Assembly: GCA_032718475.1 (NCBI GenBank) | Contig: JAUCBJ010009051.1 | Coordinates: 41,181 to 105,180, forward strand | Length of the DNA stretch: 64,000 bases | Reading direction: 5' to 3' | Origin: Nemertoderma westbladi | Lineage: Eukaryota > Xenacoelomorpha > Nemertodermatida > Nemertodermatidae | In this document: in pieces, positions 1 through 12,667 of the stretch | Layout: every line of letters starts with the position of its first letter | Numbering within the stretch: the stretch's first letter is position 1 | The notes under the pieces: model-generated | What the model saw: the letters and a program-made list of their open reading frames with translations, nothing else | Told to the model about the DNA's origin: nothing | The model's database searches: none | Made by a program: the position numbers and the translations under genes

Positions 1-268
1 GTAGTCAGCTGATTAACCGGGTTTTAAGTCAGCTGATTAACCGGGTTGGAAGTCAGCTGATTAACCGGGTTGGAAGTCAGCTGTTTAACCGGGTGGGATG
101 TCAGCTGATTAACCGGGTTGGAAGTCAGGTGAATAACCGGATTGGATGTCAGCTGATTAACCGGGTTGGAAGTCCGCTGATTAACAGGGTTTGAAGTCAG
201 CTGATTAACCGGGTTGGAAGTCCGCTGATTAACAGGGTTTGAAGTCAGCTGATTAATCGGGTTGGAAG
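1..268. repeat. 24-bp tandem repeat, relative of satellite A
   Basis: About 11 head-to-tail copies of a 24-bp unit with the core AGCTGATTAACCGGGTTGGA. It shares the GAAGTCAG start with the 27-bp satellite that follows, so the two look like sister families joined in one array. Several copies carry point changes, such as AACAGGG for AACCGGG. The array runs off the left edge of the window, so its full length is unknown. Confidence 0.9.
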
Positions 269-3200
269 TCAGACAACATAGGGAAGACAGAACCCAGGTA
301 TAACAGAGGGAAGTCAGAACCCAGGTATAACAGAGGGAAGTCAGAACCCAAGTATAACAGAGGGAAGTCAGAACCCAGGTACAACAGAGGGAAGTCAGAA
401 CCCAGGTACAACAGAGGGAAGTCAGAACCCAGGTACAACAGAGGGAAGTCAGAACCCAGGTACAACAGAGGGAAGTCAGAACCCAGGAATAATAGAGGGA
501 AGTCAGGTACAACAGAGGGAAGTCAGAACCCAGGTACAACAGAGGGAAGTCAGAACCGAGGTATAACAGAGGGAAGTCAGGTACAACAGAGGGAAGTCAG
601 AACCCAGAGACAACATAGGGAAGTCAGAACCCAGGTACAACAGAGGGAAGTCAGAACCCAAGTATAACAGAGGGAAGTCAGGTAGAACAGAGGGAAGTCA
701 GAACCAAGGTACAACATAGGGAAGTCAGAACCCAGGTATAACAGAGGGAAGTCAGAACCCAGGTATAACAGAGGAAGTCAGAACCCAGGTATAACAGAGG
801 GAAGTCAGAACCCAGGTACAACATAGGGAAGTCAGAACCCAGGTATAACAGAGGGAAGTCAGAACCCAGGTATAACAGAGGGAAGTCAGAACCCAGGTAC
901 AACAGAGGGAAGTCAGAACCCAGGTACAACAGAGAGAAGTCAGAACCCAGGTATAACAGAGGGAAGTCAGAACCCAGGTACAAAAGAGGGAAGTCAGAAC
1001 CCAGGTACAACAGAGGGAAGTCAGAACCCAGGTACAACAGAGGGAAGTCAGAACCCAGGTATAACAGAGGAAGTCAGAACCCAGGTATAACAGAGGGAAG
1101 TCAGAACCCAGGTATAACAGAGGGAAGTCAGAACCCAGGTACAACATAGGGAAGTCAGAACCCAGGTATAACAGAGGGAAGTCAGAACCCAGGTACAACA
1201 GAGGGAAGTCAGAACCCAGGTACAACAGAGGGAAGTCAGAACCCAGGTATAACAGAGGAAGTCAGAACCCAGGTACAACAGAGGGAAGTCAGAACCCAGG
1301 TACAACATAGGGAAGTCAGAACCCAGGTATAACAGAGGGAAGTCAGAACCCAGGTACAAAAGAGGGAAGTCAGAACCCAGGTACAACAGAGGGAAGTCAG
1401 AACCCAGGTACAACAGAGGGAAGTCAGAACCCAGGTATAACAGAGGAAGTCAGAACCCAGGTATAACAGAGGGAAGTCAGAACCCAGGTACAACATAGGG
1501 AAGTCAGAACTCAGGTATAACAGAGGGAAGTCAGAACCCAGGTATAACAGAGGGAAGTCAGAACCCAGGTACAACATAGGGAAGTCAGAACCCAGGTATA
1601 ACAGAGGGAAGTCAGAACCCAGGTACAACAGAGGGAAGTCAGAACCCAGGTACAACAGAGGGAAGTCAGAACCCAGGTACAACAGAGAGAAGTCAGAACC
1701 CAGGTACAACGGAGGGAAGTCAGAACCCAGGTATAACAGAGGGAAGTCAGAACCCAGGTATAACAGAGGGAAGTAAGAACTCAGGTATAACAGAGGGAAG
1801 TCAGAACCCAGGTATAACAGAGGGAAGTCAGAACCCAGGTACAACAGAGGGAAGTCAGAACTCAGGTACAACAGAGGGAAGTCAGAACCCAGGTATAACA
1901 TAGGGAAGTCAGAACCCAGGTACAACAGAGGGAAGTCAGAACCCAGGTACAACAGAGGGAAGTCAGAACCCAGGTACAACAGAGGGAAGTCAGAACTCAG
2001 GTACAACAGAGGGAAGTCAGAACCCAGATACAACAGAGGGAAGTCAGAACCCAGGTACAACAGAGGGAAGTCAGAACCCAGGTACAACAGAGGGAAGTCA
2101 GAACCCAGGTACAACAGAGGGAAGTCAGAACCCAGGTATAACAGAGGGAAGTCAGAACCCAGGTATAACAGAGGGAAGTCAGAACCCAGGTACAACAGAG
2201 GGAAGTCAAAACCCAGGTATAACAGAGGGAAGTCAGAACCCAGGTATAACAGAGGGAAGTCAGAACCCAGGTATAACAGAGGGAAGTCAGAACCCAGGTA
2301 AAACAGAGGGAAGTCAGAACCCAGGTATAACAGAGGGAAGTCAGAACCCAGGTATAACATAGGGAAGTCAGAACCCAGGTATAACAGAGGGAAGTTAGAA
2401 CCCAGGTATAACAGAGGGAAGTCAGAACCCAGGTATAACAGAGGGAAGTCAGAACCCAGGTACAACAGAGGGAAGTCAGAACCCAGGTATAAAAGAGGGA
2501 AGTCAGAACCCAGGTATAACAGAGGGAAGTCAAAACCCAGGTATAACAGAGGAAAGTCAGGTACAACAGAGGGAAGTCAGAACCCAGGTATAACAGAGGG
2601 AAGTCAGAACCCAGGTATAACAGAGGGAAGTCAGAACCCAGGTACAACATAGGGAAGTGAGAACCGAGGTATAACAGAGGAAGTCAGAACCCAGGTATAA
2701 CAGAGGGAAGTCAGAACCCAGGTATAACAGAGGGAAGTCAGAACCCAGGTATAACAGAGGGAAGTCAGAACCCAGGTACAACAGAGGGAAGTCAGAACCC
2801 AGGTACAACAGAGGGAAGTCAGAACCCAGGTACAACAGAGGGAAGTCAGAACCCAGGTATAACAGAGGGAAGTCAGGTACAACAGAGGGAAGTCAGAACC
2901 CAGGTATAACAGAGGGAAGTCAGAACCCAGGTACAACAGAAGGAAGTCAGAACCGAGGTATAACCGAGGGAAGTCAGAACCCAGGTATAACAGAGGGAAG
3001 TAAGAACCCAGGTATAACATAGGGAAGTCAGAACCCAGGTATAACAGAGGGAAGTCAGAACCCAGGTACAACAGAGGGAAGTCAGATACCAGGTACAACA
3101 TAGGGAAGTCAGAACCGAGGTATAACAGAGGGAAGTCAGAACTCAGATACAACAGAGGGAAGTCAGAACCCAGGTACAACAGAGGGAAGTCAGAACCCAG

Positions 3201-4297
3201 GTACAACAGAGGGAAGTCAGAACCCAGGTATAACAGAGGGAAGTCAGAAACCAGGTATAACAGAGGGAAGTCAGAACCCAGGTATAACAGAGGGAAGTCA
3301 GGTACAACAGAGGGAAGGCAGAACTCAGGTATAACAGAGGGAAGTCAGAACCCAGGTATAACAGAGGGAAGTCAGAACCCAGGTATAACAGAGGGAAGTC
3401 AGGTACAACAGAGAGAAGTCAGAACACAGGTATAACAGAGGGAAGTCAGAACCCAGGTATAACAGAGGGAAGTTAGAACCCAGGTATAACATAGGGAAGT
3501 CAGAACCCAGGTATAACAGAGGGAAGTCAGAACCCAGGTATAACAGAGGGAAGTCAGAACCCAGGTATAACAGAGGGAAGTCAGGTACAACAGAGGGAAG
3601 TCAGGTACAACAGAGAGAAGTCAGAACACAGGTATAACAGAGGGAAGTCAGAACCCAGGTATAACAGAGGGAAGTCAGAACCCAGGTATAACATAGGGAA
3701 GTCAGAACCCAGGTATAACAGAGGGAAGTCAGAACCCAGGTATAACAGAGGGAAGTCAGAACCCAGGTATAACAGAGGGAAGTCAGGTACAACAGAGGGA
3801 AGTCAGAACCCAGGTATAACAGAGGGAAGTCAGAACCCAGGTATAACAGAGGGAAGTCAGGTACAACAGAAAGAAGTCAGAACACAGGTATAACAGAGGG
3901 AAGTCAGAACCCAGGTATAACAGAGGGAAGTCAGAACCCAGGTATAACAGAGGGAAGTCAGGTACAACAGAGAGAAGTCAGAACACAGGTATAACAGAGG
4001 GAAGTCAGAACCCAGGTATAACAGAGGGAAGTCAGAACCCAGGTATAACAGAGGAAAGTCAGGTACAACAGAGGGAAGTCAGAACCCAGGTATAACAGAA
4101 GGAAGTCAGAACCCAGGTACAACAGAGGGAAGTCAGAACCCAGGTATAAAAGAGGGAAGTCAGAACCCAGGTACAACAGAGGGAAGTCATAAACCAGATA
4201 CAACAGAGGGAAGTCAGAACCCAGGTACAACAGAGGGAAGTCAGAACCCAGGTATAACAGAGGGAAGTCAGGTACAACAGAGGGAAGTCAGAACCCC
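269..4297. repeat. Satellite A, 27-bp tandem array, left block
   Basis: Tandem 27-bp units begin GAAGTCAGAACCC and end GTATAACAGAGG or GTACAACAGAGG. A recurrent 20-bp form lacks the 7 bases AGAACCC. Because 27 is divisible by three and the minus strand of the unit has no stop, long open frames appear on the minus strand; they are artefacts. The copies differ at a few diagnostic sites (TATAAC or TACAAC, CATAGG, CTCAGG), which lets larger duplicated blocks be traced. The block ends where a LINE fragment begins. Confidence 0.97.
3225..4061. repeat. Higher-order duplicate block in satellite A, copy 1
   Basis: This roughly 835-bp stretch recurs at 7336-8172 with a constant offset of 4111 bases. 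The order of short and long units and of rare variants (the AGAAACC unit, the AGAACACAGG units, the AGGGAAGGC unit) is the same in both. The two copies lie on opposite sides of the LINE fragment at 4298-6282, so the duplication spans the insertion. Confidence 0.85.
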
Positions 4298-6282
4298 CTA
4301 AACAATCAGATTTTTTGCAAAATTTTGAAAATACAATTTTATGTAATCTTAGGTCAGACTGTGAAATATATTTCTTAGGTGATTTTAATATCTGTTACCA
4401 TCACAAAGCATCCCCCATCTGTAAACAGTACCAAAGTATTTTAAATTTGTTTGGTTTAAAACAAATTATTCGAGATTCTACCAGAATTACCAGTAAAACT
4501 TCTACTTTACTAGATCACATCCTTTGTAATAATACCGATATTATTTCTCAATCTGGGGTTTTACCTATAGGTCTAAGCGATCATTTTATAGTTTTTTGCA
4601 CAAGAAAGACACAAAAATCTTTTTTCGGGGATCATAAAACAGTAACAGTTAGGTCTATGAAAAATTACAGCAAGGAACGCTTTTTAAGTTTGTTAGTTAA
4701 TTCTGACTGGGAACCCTGTTTTAAGGCCGCTTTGCGTACACTGTTTTTAAAGATATATTTTTAAAGGCACTTAATACTGTAGCACCAATTAAAGAAATTA
4801 GTCTTAAACAACGCACTGAGCCCTGGATGACCTCGGGAATTCTTAGTAATATCAGAGAAAGAGATAACTATTTGTATAAATTTAGGAAATACCGTGTTTT
4901 AGCTGATTATAATAATTACTGCAAATATAGAAACCTTGTCCAACGGGAAATAAAAAAAGCTAAATCTGAATATTTGTACAACAAAATAAGTGAGAATAAA
5001 GATAATCCTAAAAGTCTATGGTCTACCCTAAAATCTTTAGGTTATAAAAACCTCAAATCTAAATCGAATATTGTTCTGCAAGATAACGGTGAGCTGATTC
5101 ATGATCATACTCTAGTTAGTAATTTATTTAATAATTATTTTACTAATGTTGCCTCTAATTTAGTTAAGAAATTACCGTTATCAAGTAATAAATATAGTAT
5201 AGGGTCCGAAACTCTAAAAAATTTTTATTTAGAAAAGTTACAAAATTCAGAAAAGTTATTTTTAAAACCCGTTTCTGAGGATTTCGTTTTTAAAAATCTA
5301 CTTAGCCTATCAGCCTCAAAAAGTACCGGTCTAGATCTAATACCTGCCCGTTTTCTTAAGGATGGTGCTGAAGTACTTAAAGTGCCTATTACTTTTATTA
5401 TTAATTACTCTATCGTAGATAATGTAGTACCAGACGAACTGAAATTAGCTAAGGTTGTTCCTCTGTATAAAAAGAATAGTAAAGTAGAACCCTGTAATTA
5501 CAGACCTGTTAGTATCTTAAGTATTGTATCTAAAATTCTAGAACGTTCTGTTTTTCTACAGCTGGAGGCACATCTTAGTAGGCTAAATCTGATCTATGAA
5601 CTTCAGTCCGGTTTTCGTAAATCATATTCTACAGACACCTGCCTTATTAACTTAACTGATACAATTAGATGTAATAACGCAAAGGGTTTATATACCGGTA
5701 TGGTAATGTTGGACCTACAAAAGGCTTTCGATACTGTAGATCACGAAATTCTGCTTGGTAAGTTAGGCCTGATGGGTGTAGGTTCTATAGACTGGTTCAA
5801 GTCCTACCTGTCAGACAGAGGTCAAACTGTAGTCATTAGCAAATCGCTGTCTACTGTACAAGAGATTACCTGTGGTGTACCGCAAGGTAGTATATTAGGT
5901 CCTCTGCTTTTTGTATGCTATGTAAATGATATGATAAGTAGTATAGATCCCGATTTTAAACTCATTTTATATGCCGACGACAGTGCTCTTATTTTCTCTC
6001 ATAAAGATCCTATCCATATTTCCCAAAAGTTAAGTGCAGTTCTAGAATCCTGTAATGAGTGGTTGGTTGATAATAAGCTATCCATTCACTACGGTAAAAC
6101 TGAAAGTATTTTGTTTGGTTCCAAAAGAAAGTTAAAGAAGGTAACTAAGTTTGAAGTCACTAGTAATGGACATAAGATTGAAAATAAAAAGGAAGTTAAA
6201 TATTTAGGCGCCACATTGGATAACTGCTTATCAGGAGAAAGTACAGTGAAAAATATTTTCTCGAAAGTTAATCTATCTAGAA
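4298..6282 (+). mobile_element. Non-LTR retrotransposon fragment (CR1/jockey-type), truncated at both ends, in satellite A
   Basis: A 2-kb LINE body lies on the plus strand, opposite to the CK2alpha gene. It holds the C-terminal part of an apurinic-type endonuclease and a reverse transcriptase but lacks the 5' end, the 3' protein tail, the 3' UTR and any poly-A or repeat tail. Both edges abut satellite A, and the 7-base string AGAACCC occurs at each edge. That could be a target-site duplication or simply the satellite phase. Loss of the 3' end is not expected from target-primed insertion, so later recombination within the array is likely. Confidence 0.9.
4315..4764 (+). pseudogene. LINE endonuclease C-terminal fragment
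   Basis: This frame encodes the last part of an exonuclease-endonuclease-phosphatase domain of a LINE. GDFNICYH matches the catalytic GDFN motif near residue 22. STLLDHIL and LSDHF match the conserved (T)xxDHI and SDH motifs, the latter holding the catalytic histidine. The N-terminal two-thirds of the domain is missing at the satellite junction. The frame ends at a stop around 4762. The homologous protein continues in another frame from about 4743, so a frameshift separates this part from the reverse transcriptase. The fragment is inactive. Confidence 0.85.
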
Positions 6283-6293
6283 CCCAGGTATAA
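4827..6293 (+). pseudogene. LINE reverse transcriptase (CR1/jockey-type), 3'-truncated
   Basis: The frame is open from about 4743 and continues the protein broken at 4764. Reverse-transcriptase motifs appear in order: NYRPVSIL, then SGFRK, then [12 protein letters not shown] with the motif A aspartate near residue 296, then [13 protein letters not shown], and YADD with aspartates at about 384-385. Domain order and motif spelling fit the CR1/L2/jockey group; the exact clade is uncertain. The palm is complete, but the protein ends shortly after KYLGATLD, where satellite A replaces the remaining C-terminal domain, and the last few residues are read from satellite sequence. It cannot be functional as it stands. 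Confidence 0.9.
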
Positions 6294-7335
6294 CAGAAGG
6301 AAGTCAGAACCCAGGTACAACAGAGGGAAGTCAGAACCCAGGTATAACAGAGGGAAGTCAGAACCCAGGTACAACAGAGGGAAGTCAGAACCCAGGTATA
6401 ACAGAGGGAAGTCAGGTACAACAGAGGGAAGTCAGAACCCAGGTATAACAGAAGGAAGTCAGAACCCAGGTACAACAGAGGGAAGTCAGAACCCAGGTAT
6501 AAAAGAGGGAAGTCAGAACCCAGGTATAACAGAGGGAAGTCAAAACCCAGGTATAACAGAGGAAAGTCAGGTACAACAGAGGGAAGTCAGAACCCAGGTA
6601 TAACAGAGGGAAGCCAGAACCCAGGTACAACAGAGGGAAGTCAGAACCCAGGTATAACAGAGGGAAGTCAGAACCCAGGTATAACAGAGGGCAGACAGAT
6701 ACCAGGTACAACATAGGGAAGTCAGAACCGAGGTATAACAGAGGGAAGTCAGAACTCAGGTACAACAGAGGGAAGTCAGAACCCAGGTATAACAGAGGGA
6801 AGTCAGAACCCAGGTATAACAGAGGGAAGTAAGAACTCAGGTATAACAGAGGGAAGTCAGGTACAACAGAGGGAAGTCAGAACCCAGGTATAACAGAGGA
6901 AAGTCAGGTACAACAGAGGGAAGTCAGGTACAACAAAGGGAAGTCAGAACCCAGGTATAACAGAGGGAAGTCAGAACCCGGGTACAACAGAGGGAAGTCA
7001 GAACCCAGGTATAACAGAGGGAAGTCAGGTACAACAGAGGGAAGGCAGAACACAGGTATAACAGAGGAAAGTCAGAACCCAGGTATAACATAGGGAAGTC
7101 AGAACCCAGGTATAACAGAGGGAAGTCAGGTACAACAGAGAGAAGTCAGAACACAGGTATAACAGAGGGAAGTCAGAACCCAGGTATAACAGAGGGAAGT
7201 TAGAACCCAGGAATAACAGAGAGAAGTCAGAACCCAGGTATAACAGAGGGAAGTCAGGTACAACAGAGAGAAGTCAGAACACAGGTATAACAGAGGGAAG
7301 TCAGAACCCAGGTATAACAGAGGGAAGTTAGAACC

Positions 7336-8172
7336 CAGGTATAACAGAGGGAAGTCAGAAACCAGGTATAACAGAGGGAAGTCAGAACCCAGGTATAACA
7401 GAGGGAAGTCAGGTACAACAGAGGGAAGGCAGAACTCAGGTATAACAGAGGGAAGTCAGAACCCAGGTATAACAGAGGGAAGTCAGAACCCAGGTATAAC
7501 AGAGGGAAGTCAGGTACAACAGAGAGAAGTCAGAACACAGGTATAACAGAGGGAAGTCAGAACCCAGGTATAACAGAGGGAAGTTAGAACCCAGGTATAA
7601 CATAGGGAAGTCAGAACCCAGGTATAACAGAGGGAAGTCAGAACCCAGGTATAACAGAGGGAAGTCAGAACCCAGGTATAACAGAGGGAAGTCAGGTACA
7701 ACAGAGGGAAGTCAGGTACAACAGAGAGAAGTCAGAACACAGGTATAACAGAGGGAAGTCAGAACCCAGGTATAACAGAGGGAAGTCAGAACCCAGGTAT
7801 AACATAGGGAAGTCAGAACCCAGGTATAACAGAGGGAAGTCAGAACCCAGGTATAACAGAGGGAAGTCAGAACCCAGGTATAACAGAGGGAAGTCAGGTA
7901 CAACAGAGGGAAGTCAGAACCCAGGTATAACAGAGGGAAGTCAGAACCCAGGTATAACAGAGGGAAGTCAGGTACAACAGAAAGAAGTCAGAACACAGGT
8001 ATAACAGAGGGAAGTCAGAACCCAGGTATAACAGAGGGAAGTCAGAACCCAGGTATAACAGAGGGAAGTCAGGTACAACAGAGAGAAGTCAGAACACAGG
8101 TATAACAGAGGGAAGTCAGAACCCAGGTATAACAGAGGGAAGTCAGAACCCAGGTATAACAGAGGGAAGTCA
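7336..8172. repeat. Higher-order duplicate block in satellite A, copy 2
   Basis: Partner of 3225-4061 at offset 4111, with the same unit order and nearly the same bases. The match breaks just after 8172, where this copy has a CATAGGG unit and copy 1 does not. Confidence 0.85.
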
Positions 8173-8999
8173 GGTACAACATAGGGAAGTCAGAACTCAG
8201 GTATAACAGAGGGAAGTCAGAACCCAGGTATAACAGAGGGAAGTCAGAACCCAGGTATAACAGAGGGAAGTCCGTTACAACAGAGAGAAGTCAGAACACA
8301 GGTATAACAGAGGGAAGTCAGAACCCAGGTATAACAGAGGGAAGTCAGAACCCAGGTATAACAGAGGGAAGTCAGGTACAACAGAGGGAAGTCAGAATCC
8401 AGGTACAACAGAGGGAAGTCAGAACCCAGGTATAACAGGGGGAAGTCAGAACCCAGGTACAACAGAGGGAAGTCAGATACCAGGTACAACATAGGGAAGT
8501 CAGAACCGAGGTATAACAGAGGGAAGTCAGAACTCAGGTACAACAGAGGGAAGTCAGAACCCAGGTACAACAGAGGGAAGTCAGAACCCAGGTACAACAG
8601 AGGGAAGTCAGAACCCAGGTATAACAGAGGGAAGTCAGGTACAACAGAGGGAAGTCAGAACCCAGGTATAACAGATGGAAGTCAGAACCCAGGTACAACA
8701 GAGGGAAGTCAGAACCCAGGTATAACAGAGGGAAGTCAGAACCCAGGTATAACAGAGGGAAGTCAGAACCCAGGTATAACAGAGGGAAGTCAGAACCCAG
8801 GAACAACAGAGGGAAGTCAGAACCCAGGTATAACAGAGGGAAGTCAGGTACAACAGAGGGAAGTCAGAACCCAGGTATAACAGAGGAAAGTCAGAACCCA
8901 GGTACAACAGAGGGAAGTCAGAACCCAGGTACAACAGAGGGAAGTCAGAACCCAGGTACAACAGAGGGAAGTCAGAACCCAGGTACAACAGAGGGAAGT

Positions 9000-9740
9000 C
9001 AGGTACAACAGAGGGAAGTCAGAACCCAGGTATAACAGAAGGAAGTCAGAACCCAGGTACAACAGAGGGAAGTCAGAACCCAGGTATAACAGAAGAAAGT
9101 CAGAACCCAGGTACAACAGAGGGAAGTCAGAACCCAGGTATAACAGAGGGAAGTCAGAACCCAGGTACAACAGAGGGAAGTCAGAAGCCAGGTATAACAG
9201 AGGGAAGTCAGAACCCAGGTACAACAGAGGGAAGTCAGAACCCAGGTACAACAGAGGGAAGTCAGAACCCAGGTATAACAGAGGGAAGTCAGAACCCAGG
9301 TACAACAGAGGGAAGTCAGAAGCCAGGTATAACAGAGGGAAGTCAGGTACAACAGAGGGAAGTCAGAACCCAGGTACAACAGAGGGAAGTCAGAACCCAG
9401 GTATAACAGAGGGAAGTCAGAACCCAGGTATAACAGAGGGAAGTCAGGTACAACAGAGGGAAGTCAGAACCCAGGTACAACAGAGGGAAGTCAGAACCCA
9501 GGTATAACAGAGGGAAGTCACAACCCAGGTACAACAGAGGGAAGTCAGAACCCAGGTATAACAGAGGGAAGTCAGGTACAACATAGGGCAGTCAGAACCC
9601 AGGTATAACAGAGGGAAGTCAGAACCCAGGTATAACAGAGGGAAGTCAGAACCCAGGTACAACAGAGGGAAGTCAGAACCGAGGTATAACCGAGGGAAGT
9701 CAGAACCCAGGTATAACAGAGGGAAGTCAGAACCCAGGTA
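9000..9740. repeat. Higher-order duplicate block in satellite A (offset 1531), copy 1
   Basis: This stretch matches 10531-11271 with a constant offset of 1531 bases, including the rare AGAAGCCAGG units, the CATAGGGCAG unit and the GAGGTATAACCGAGG unit. It indicates tandem duplication of a block of about 1.5 kb. Confidence 0.8.
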
Positions 9741-10530
9741 TAACAGAGGGAAGTCAGAACCCAGAAACAACAGAAGGAAGTCAGAACCCAGGTACAACTG
9801 AGGGAAGTCAGGTACAACATAGGGCAGTCAGAACCCAGGTGTAACAGAGGGAAGTCAGAACCCAGGTACGACAGAGGGAAGTCAGAACCCAGGTATAACA
9901 GAGGGAAGTCAGAACCCAGGTACAACATAGGGCAGTCAGAACCCAGGTGTAACAGAGGGAAGTCAGAACCCAGGTACGACAGAGGGAAGTCAGAACCCAG
10001 GTACAACAGAGGGAAGTCAGAACCCAGGTACAACAGAGGGAAGTCAGAACCCAGGTACAACAGAGGGAAGTCAGAACCCAGGTATAACAGAGGGAAGTCA
10101 GAACCCAGGTACAACATAGGGCAGTCAGAACCCAGGTGTAACAGAGGGAAGTCAGAACCCAGGTATAACAGAGGGAAGTTAGAACCCAGGTATAACAGAG
10201 GGAAGTCAGAACCCAGGTATAACAGAGGGAAGTCAGAACCCAGGTACAACATAGGGCAGTCAGAACCCAGGTGTAACAGAGGGAAGTCAGAACCCAGGTA
10301 TAACAGAGGGAAGTTAGAACCCAGGTATAACAGAGGGAAGTCAGAACCCAGGTATAACAGAGGGAAGTCAGAACCCAGGTACAACATAGGGCAGTCAGAA
10401 CCCAGGTGTAACAGAGGGAAGTCAGAACCCAGGTACGACAGAGGGAAGTCAGAACCCAGGTACAACAGAGGGAAGTCAGAACCCAGGTACAACAGAGGGA
10501 AGTCAGAACCCAGGTACAACAGAGGGAAGT

Positions 10531-11271
10531 CAGGTACAACAGAGGGAAGTCAGAACCCAGGTATAACAGAAGGAAGTCAGAACCCAGGTACAACAGAGGG
10601 AAGTCAGAACCCAGGTATAACAGATGAAAGTCAGAACCCAGGTACAACAGAGGGAAGTCAGAACCCAGGTATAACAGAGGGAAGTCAGAACCCAGGTACA
10701 ACAGAGGGAAGTCAGAAGCCAGGAATAACAGAGGGAAGTCAGAACCCAGGTACAACAGAGGGAAGTCAGAACCCAGGTACAACAGAGGGAAGTCAGAACC
10801 CAGGTATAACAGAGGGAAGTCAGAACCCAGGTACAACAGAGGGAAGTCAGAAGCCAGGTATAACAGAGGGAAGTCAGGTACAACAGAGGGAAGTCAGAAC
10901 CCAGGTACAACAGAGGGAAGTCAGAACCCAGGTATAACAGAGGGAAGTCAGAACCCAGGTATAACAGAGGGAAGTCAGGTACAACAGAGGGAAGTCAGAA
11001 CCCAGGTACAACAGAGGGAAGTCAGAACCCAGGTATAACAGAGGGAAGTCAGAACCCAGGTACAACAGAGGGAAGTCAGAACCCAGGTATAACAGAGGGA
11101 AGTCAGGTACAACATAGGGCAGTCAGAACCCAGGTATAACAGAGGGAAGTCAGAACCCAGGTATAACAGAGGGAAGTCAGAACCCAGGTACAACAGAGGG
11201 AAGTCAGAACCGAGGTATAACCGAGGGAAGTCAGAACCCAGGTATAACAGAGGGAAGTCAGAACCCAGGTA
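10531..11271. repeat. Higher-order duplicate block in satellite A (offset 1531), copy 2
   Basis: Partner of 9000-9740. A few private changes (TATAACAGATGAAAG near 10617, AGCCAGGAATAAC near 10730) show that the copies have begun to diverge. Confidence 0.8.
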
Positions 11272-11736
11272 TAACAGAGGGAAGTCAGAACCCAGGTACA
11301 ACAGAGGGAAGTCAGAACCCAGGTGTAACAGAGGGAAGTCAGAAGCCAGGTACAACAGAGGGCAGTTATAACTCAGGCACAACAGAGGGAAGTTAGAACC
11401 CAGGTACAACAGAGGGAAGTCAGAACCCAGGTGTAACAGAGGGAAGTCAGAACCCAGGTACAACAGAGGGAAGTCAGAACCCAGGTACAACAGAGGGAAG
11501 TCAGAACCCAGGTGTAACAGAGGGAAGTCAGAACCCAGGTACAACAGAGGGAAGTCAGAACCCAGGTACAACAGAGGGAAGTCAGGTACAACATAGGGCA
11601 GTCAGAACCCAGGTGTAACAGAGGGAAGTCAGAACCCAGGTACAACAGAGGGAAGTCAGAACCCAGGTACAACAGAGGGAAGTCAGAACCCAGGTATAAC
11701 AGAGGGAAGTCAGAACTCAGGTACAACTGAGGGAAG

Positions 11737-12194
11737 TCAGGTACAACATAGGGCAGTCAGAACCCAGGTGTAACAGAGGGAAGTCAGAACCCAGGTATAA
11801 CAGAGGGAAGTCAGGTACAACATAGGGCAGTCAGAACCCAGGTGTAACAGAGGGAAGTCAGAACCCAGGTACAACAGAGGGAAGTCAGAACCCAGGTACA
11901 ACAGAGGGAAGTCAGAACCCAGGTATAACAGAGGGAAGTCAGAACTCAGGTACAACTGAGGGAAGTCAGGTACAACATAGGGCAGTCAGAACCCAGGTGT
12001 AACAGAGGGAAGTCAGAACCCAGGTATAACAGAGGGAAGTCAGGTACAACATAGGGCAGTCAGAACCCAGGTGTAACAGAGGGAAGTCAGAACCCAGGTA
12101 CAACAGAGGGAAGTCAGAACCCAGGTACAACAGAGGGAAGTCAGAACCCAGGTATAACAGAGGGAAGTCAGAACTCAGGTACAACTGAGGGAAG
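11737..12194. repeat. 229-bp higher-order tandem duplication in satellite A
   Basis: Two adjacent 229-bp blocks (11737-11965 and 11966-12194) have the same unit order, starting at a GTACAACATAGGGCAG unit and ending with an AACTGAGGG unit. A shorter third copy begins after 12195. This looks like recent unequal exchange. Confidence 0.85.
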
Positions 12195-12667
12195 TCAGGT
12201 ACAACATAGGGCAGTCAGAACCCAGGTGTAACAGAGGGAAGTCAGAACCCAGGTATAACAGAGGGAAGTCAGGTACAACATAGGGCAGTCAGAACCCAGG
12301 TGTAACAGAGGGAAGTCAGAACTCAGGTACAACTGAGGGAAGTCAGGTACAACATAAGGCAGTCAGAACCCAGGTGTAACAGAGGGAAGTCAGAACCCAG
12401 GTATAACAGAGGGAAGTCAGGTACAACATAGGGCAGTCAGAACCCAGGTGTAACAGAGGGAAGTCAGAACACAGGTATAACAGAGGGAAGTCAGAACCCA
12501 GGTATAACAGAGGGAAGTCAGAACCCAGGTACAACAGAGGGAAGTCAGAACACAGGTATAACAGAGGGAAGTCAGAACCCAGGTACAACAGAGGGAAGTC
12601 AGAACCCAGGTATAACAGAGGGAAGTCAGAACCCAGGTGTAAAAGAGGGAAGTCAGGTACAACATAG

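Larger units (their letters stand above)
6283..12667. repeat. Satellite A, 27-bp tandem array, right block
   Basis: The 27-bp array resumes immediately after the LINE and continues for 6.4 kb. New diagnostic variants appear to the right (GTGTAAC, CATAGGGCAG, AACTGAGGG, AGAAGCC), marking separate subfamilies. The 20-bp deletion form is interspersed. On the minus strand, which is the sense strand of the kinase gene, the consensus unit contains no AG dinucleotide and includes TTCTGACTTCCCTCTG. The array ends at GC-richer unique sequence near 12668. Confidence 0.97.

Noticed and set aside
24-12665. Many minus-strand frames with LYLGSDFPL or CYTWVLTSL repeats
   Set aside because: The 27-bp satellite unit lacks stops on the minus strand; the 7-base deletion form just switches frame. 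They are not genes.
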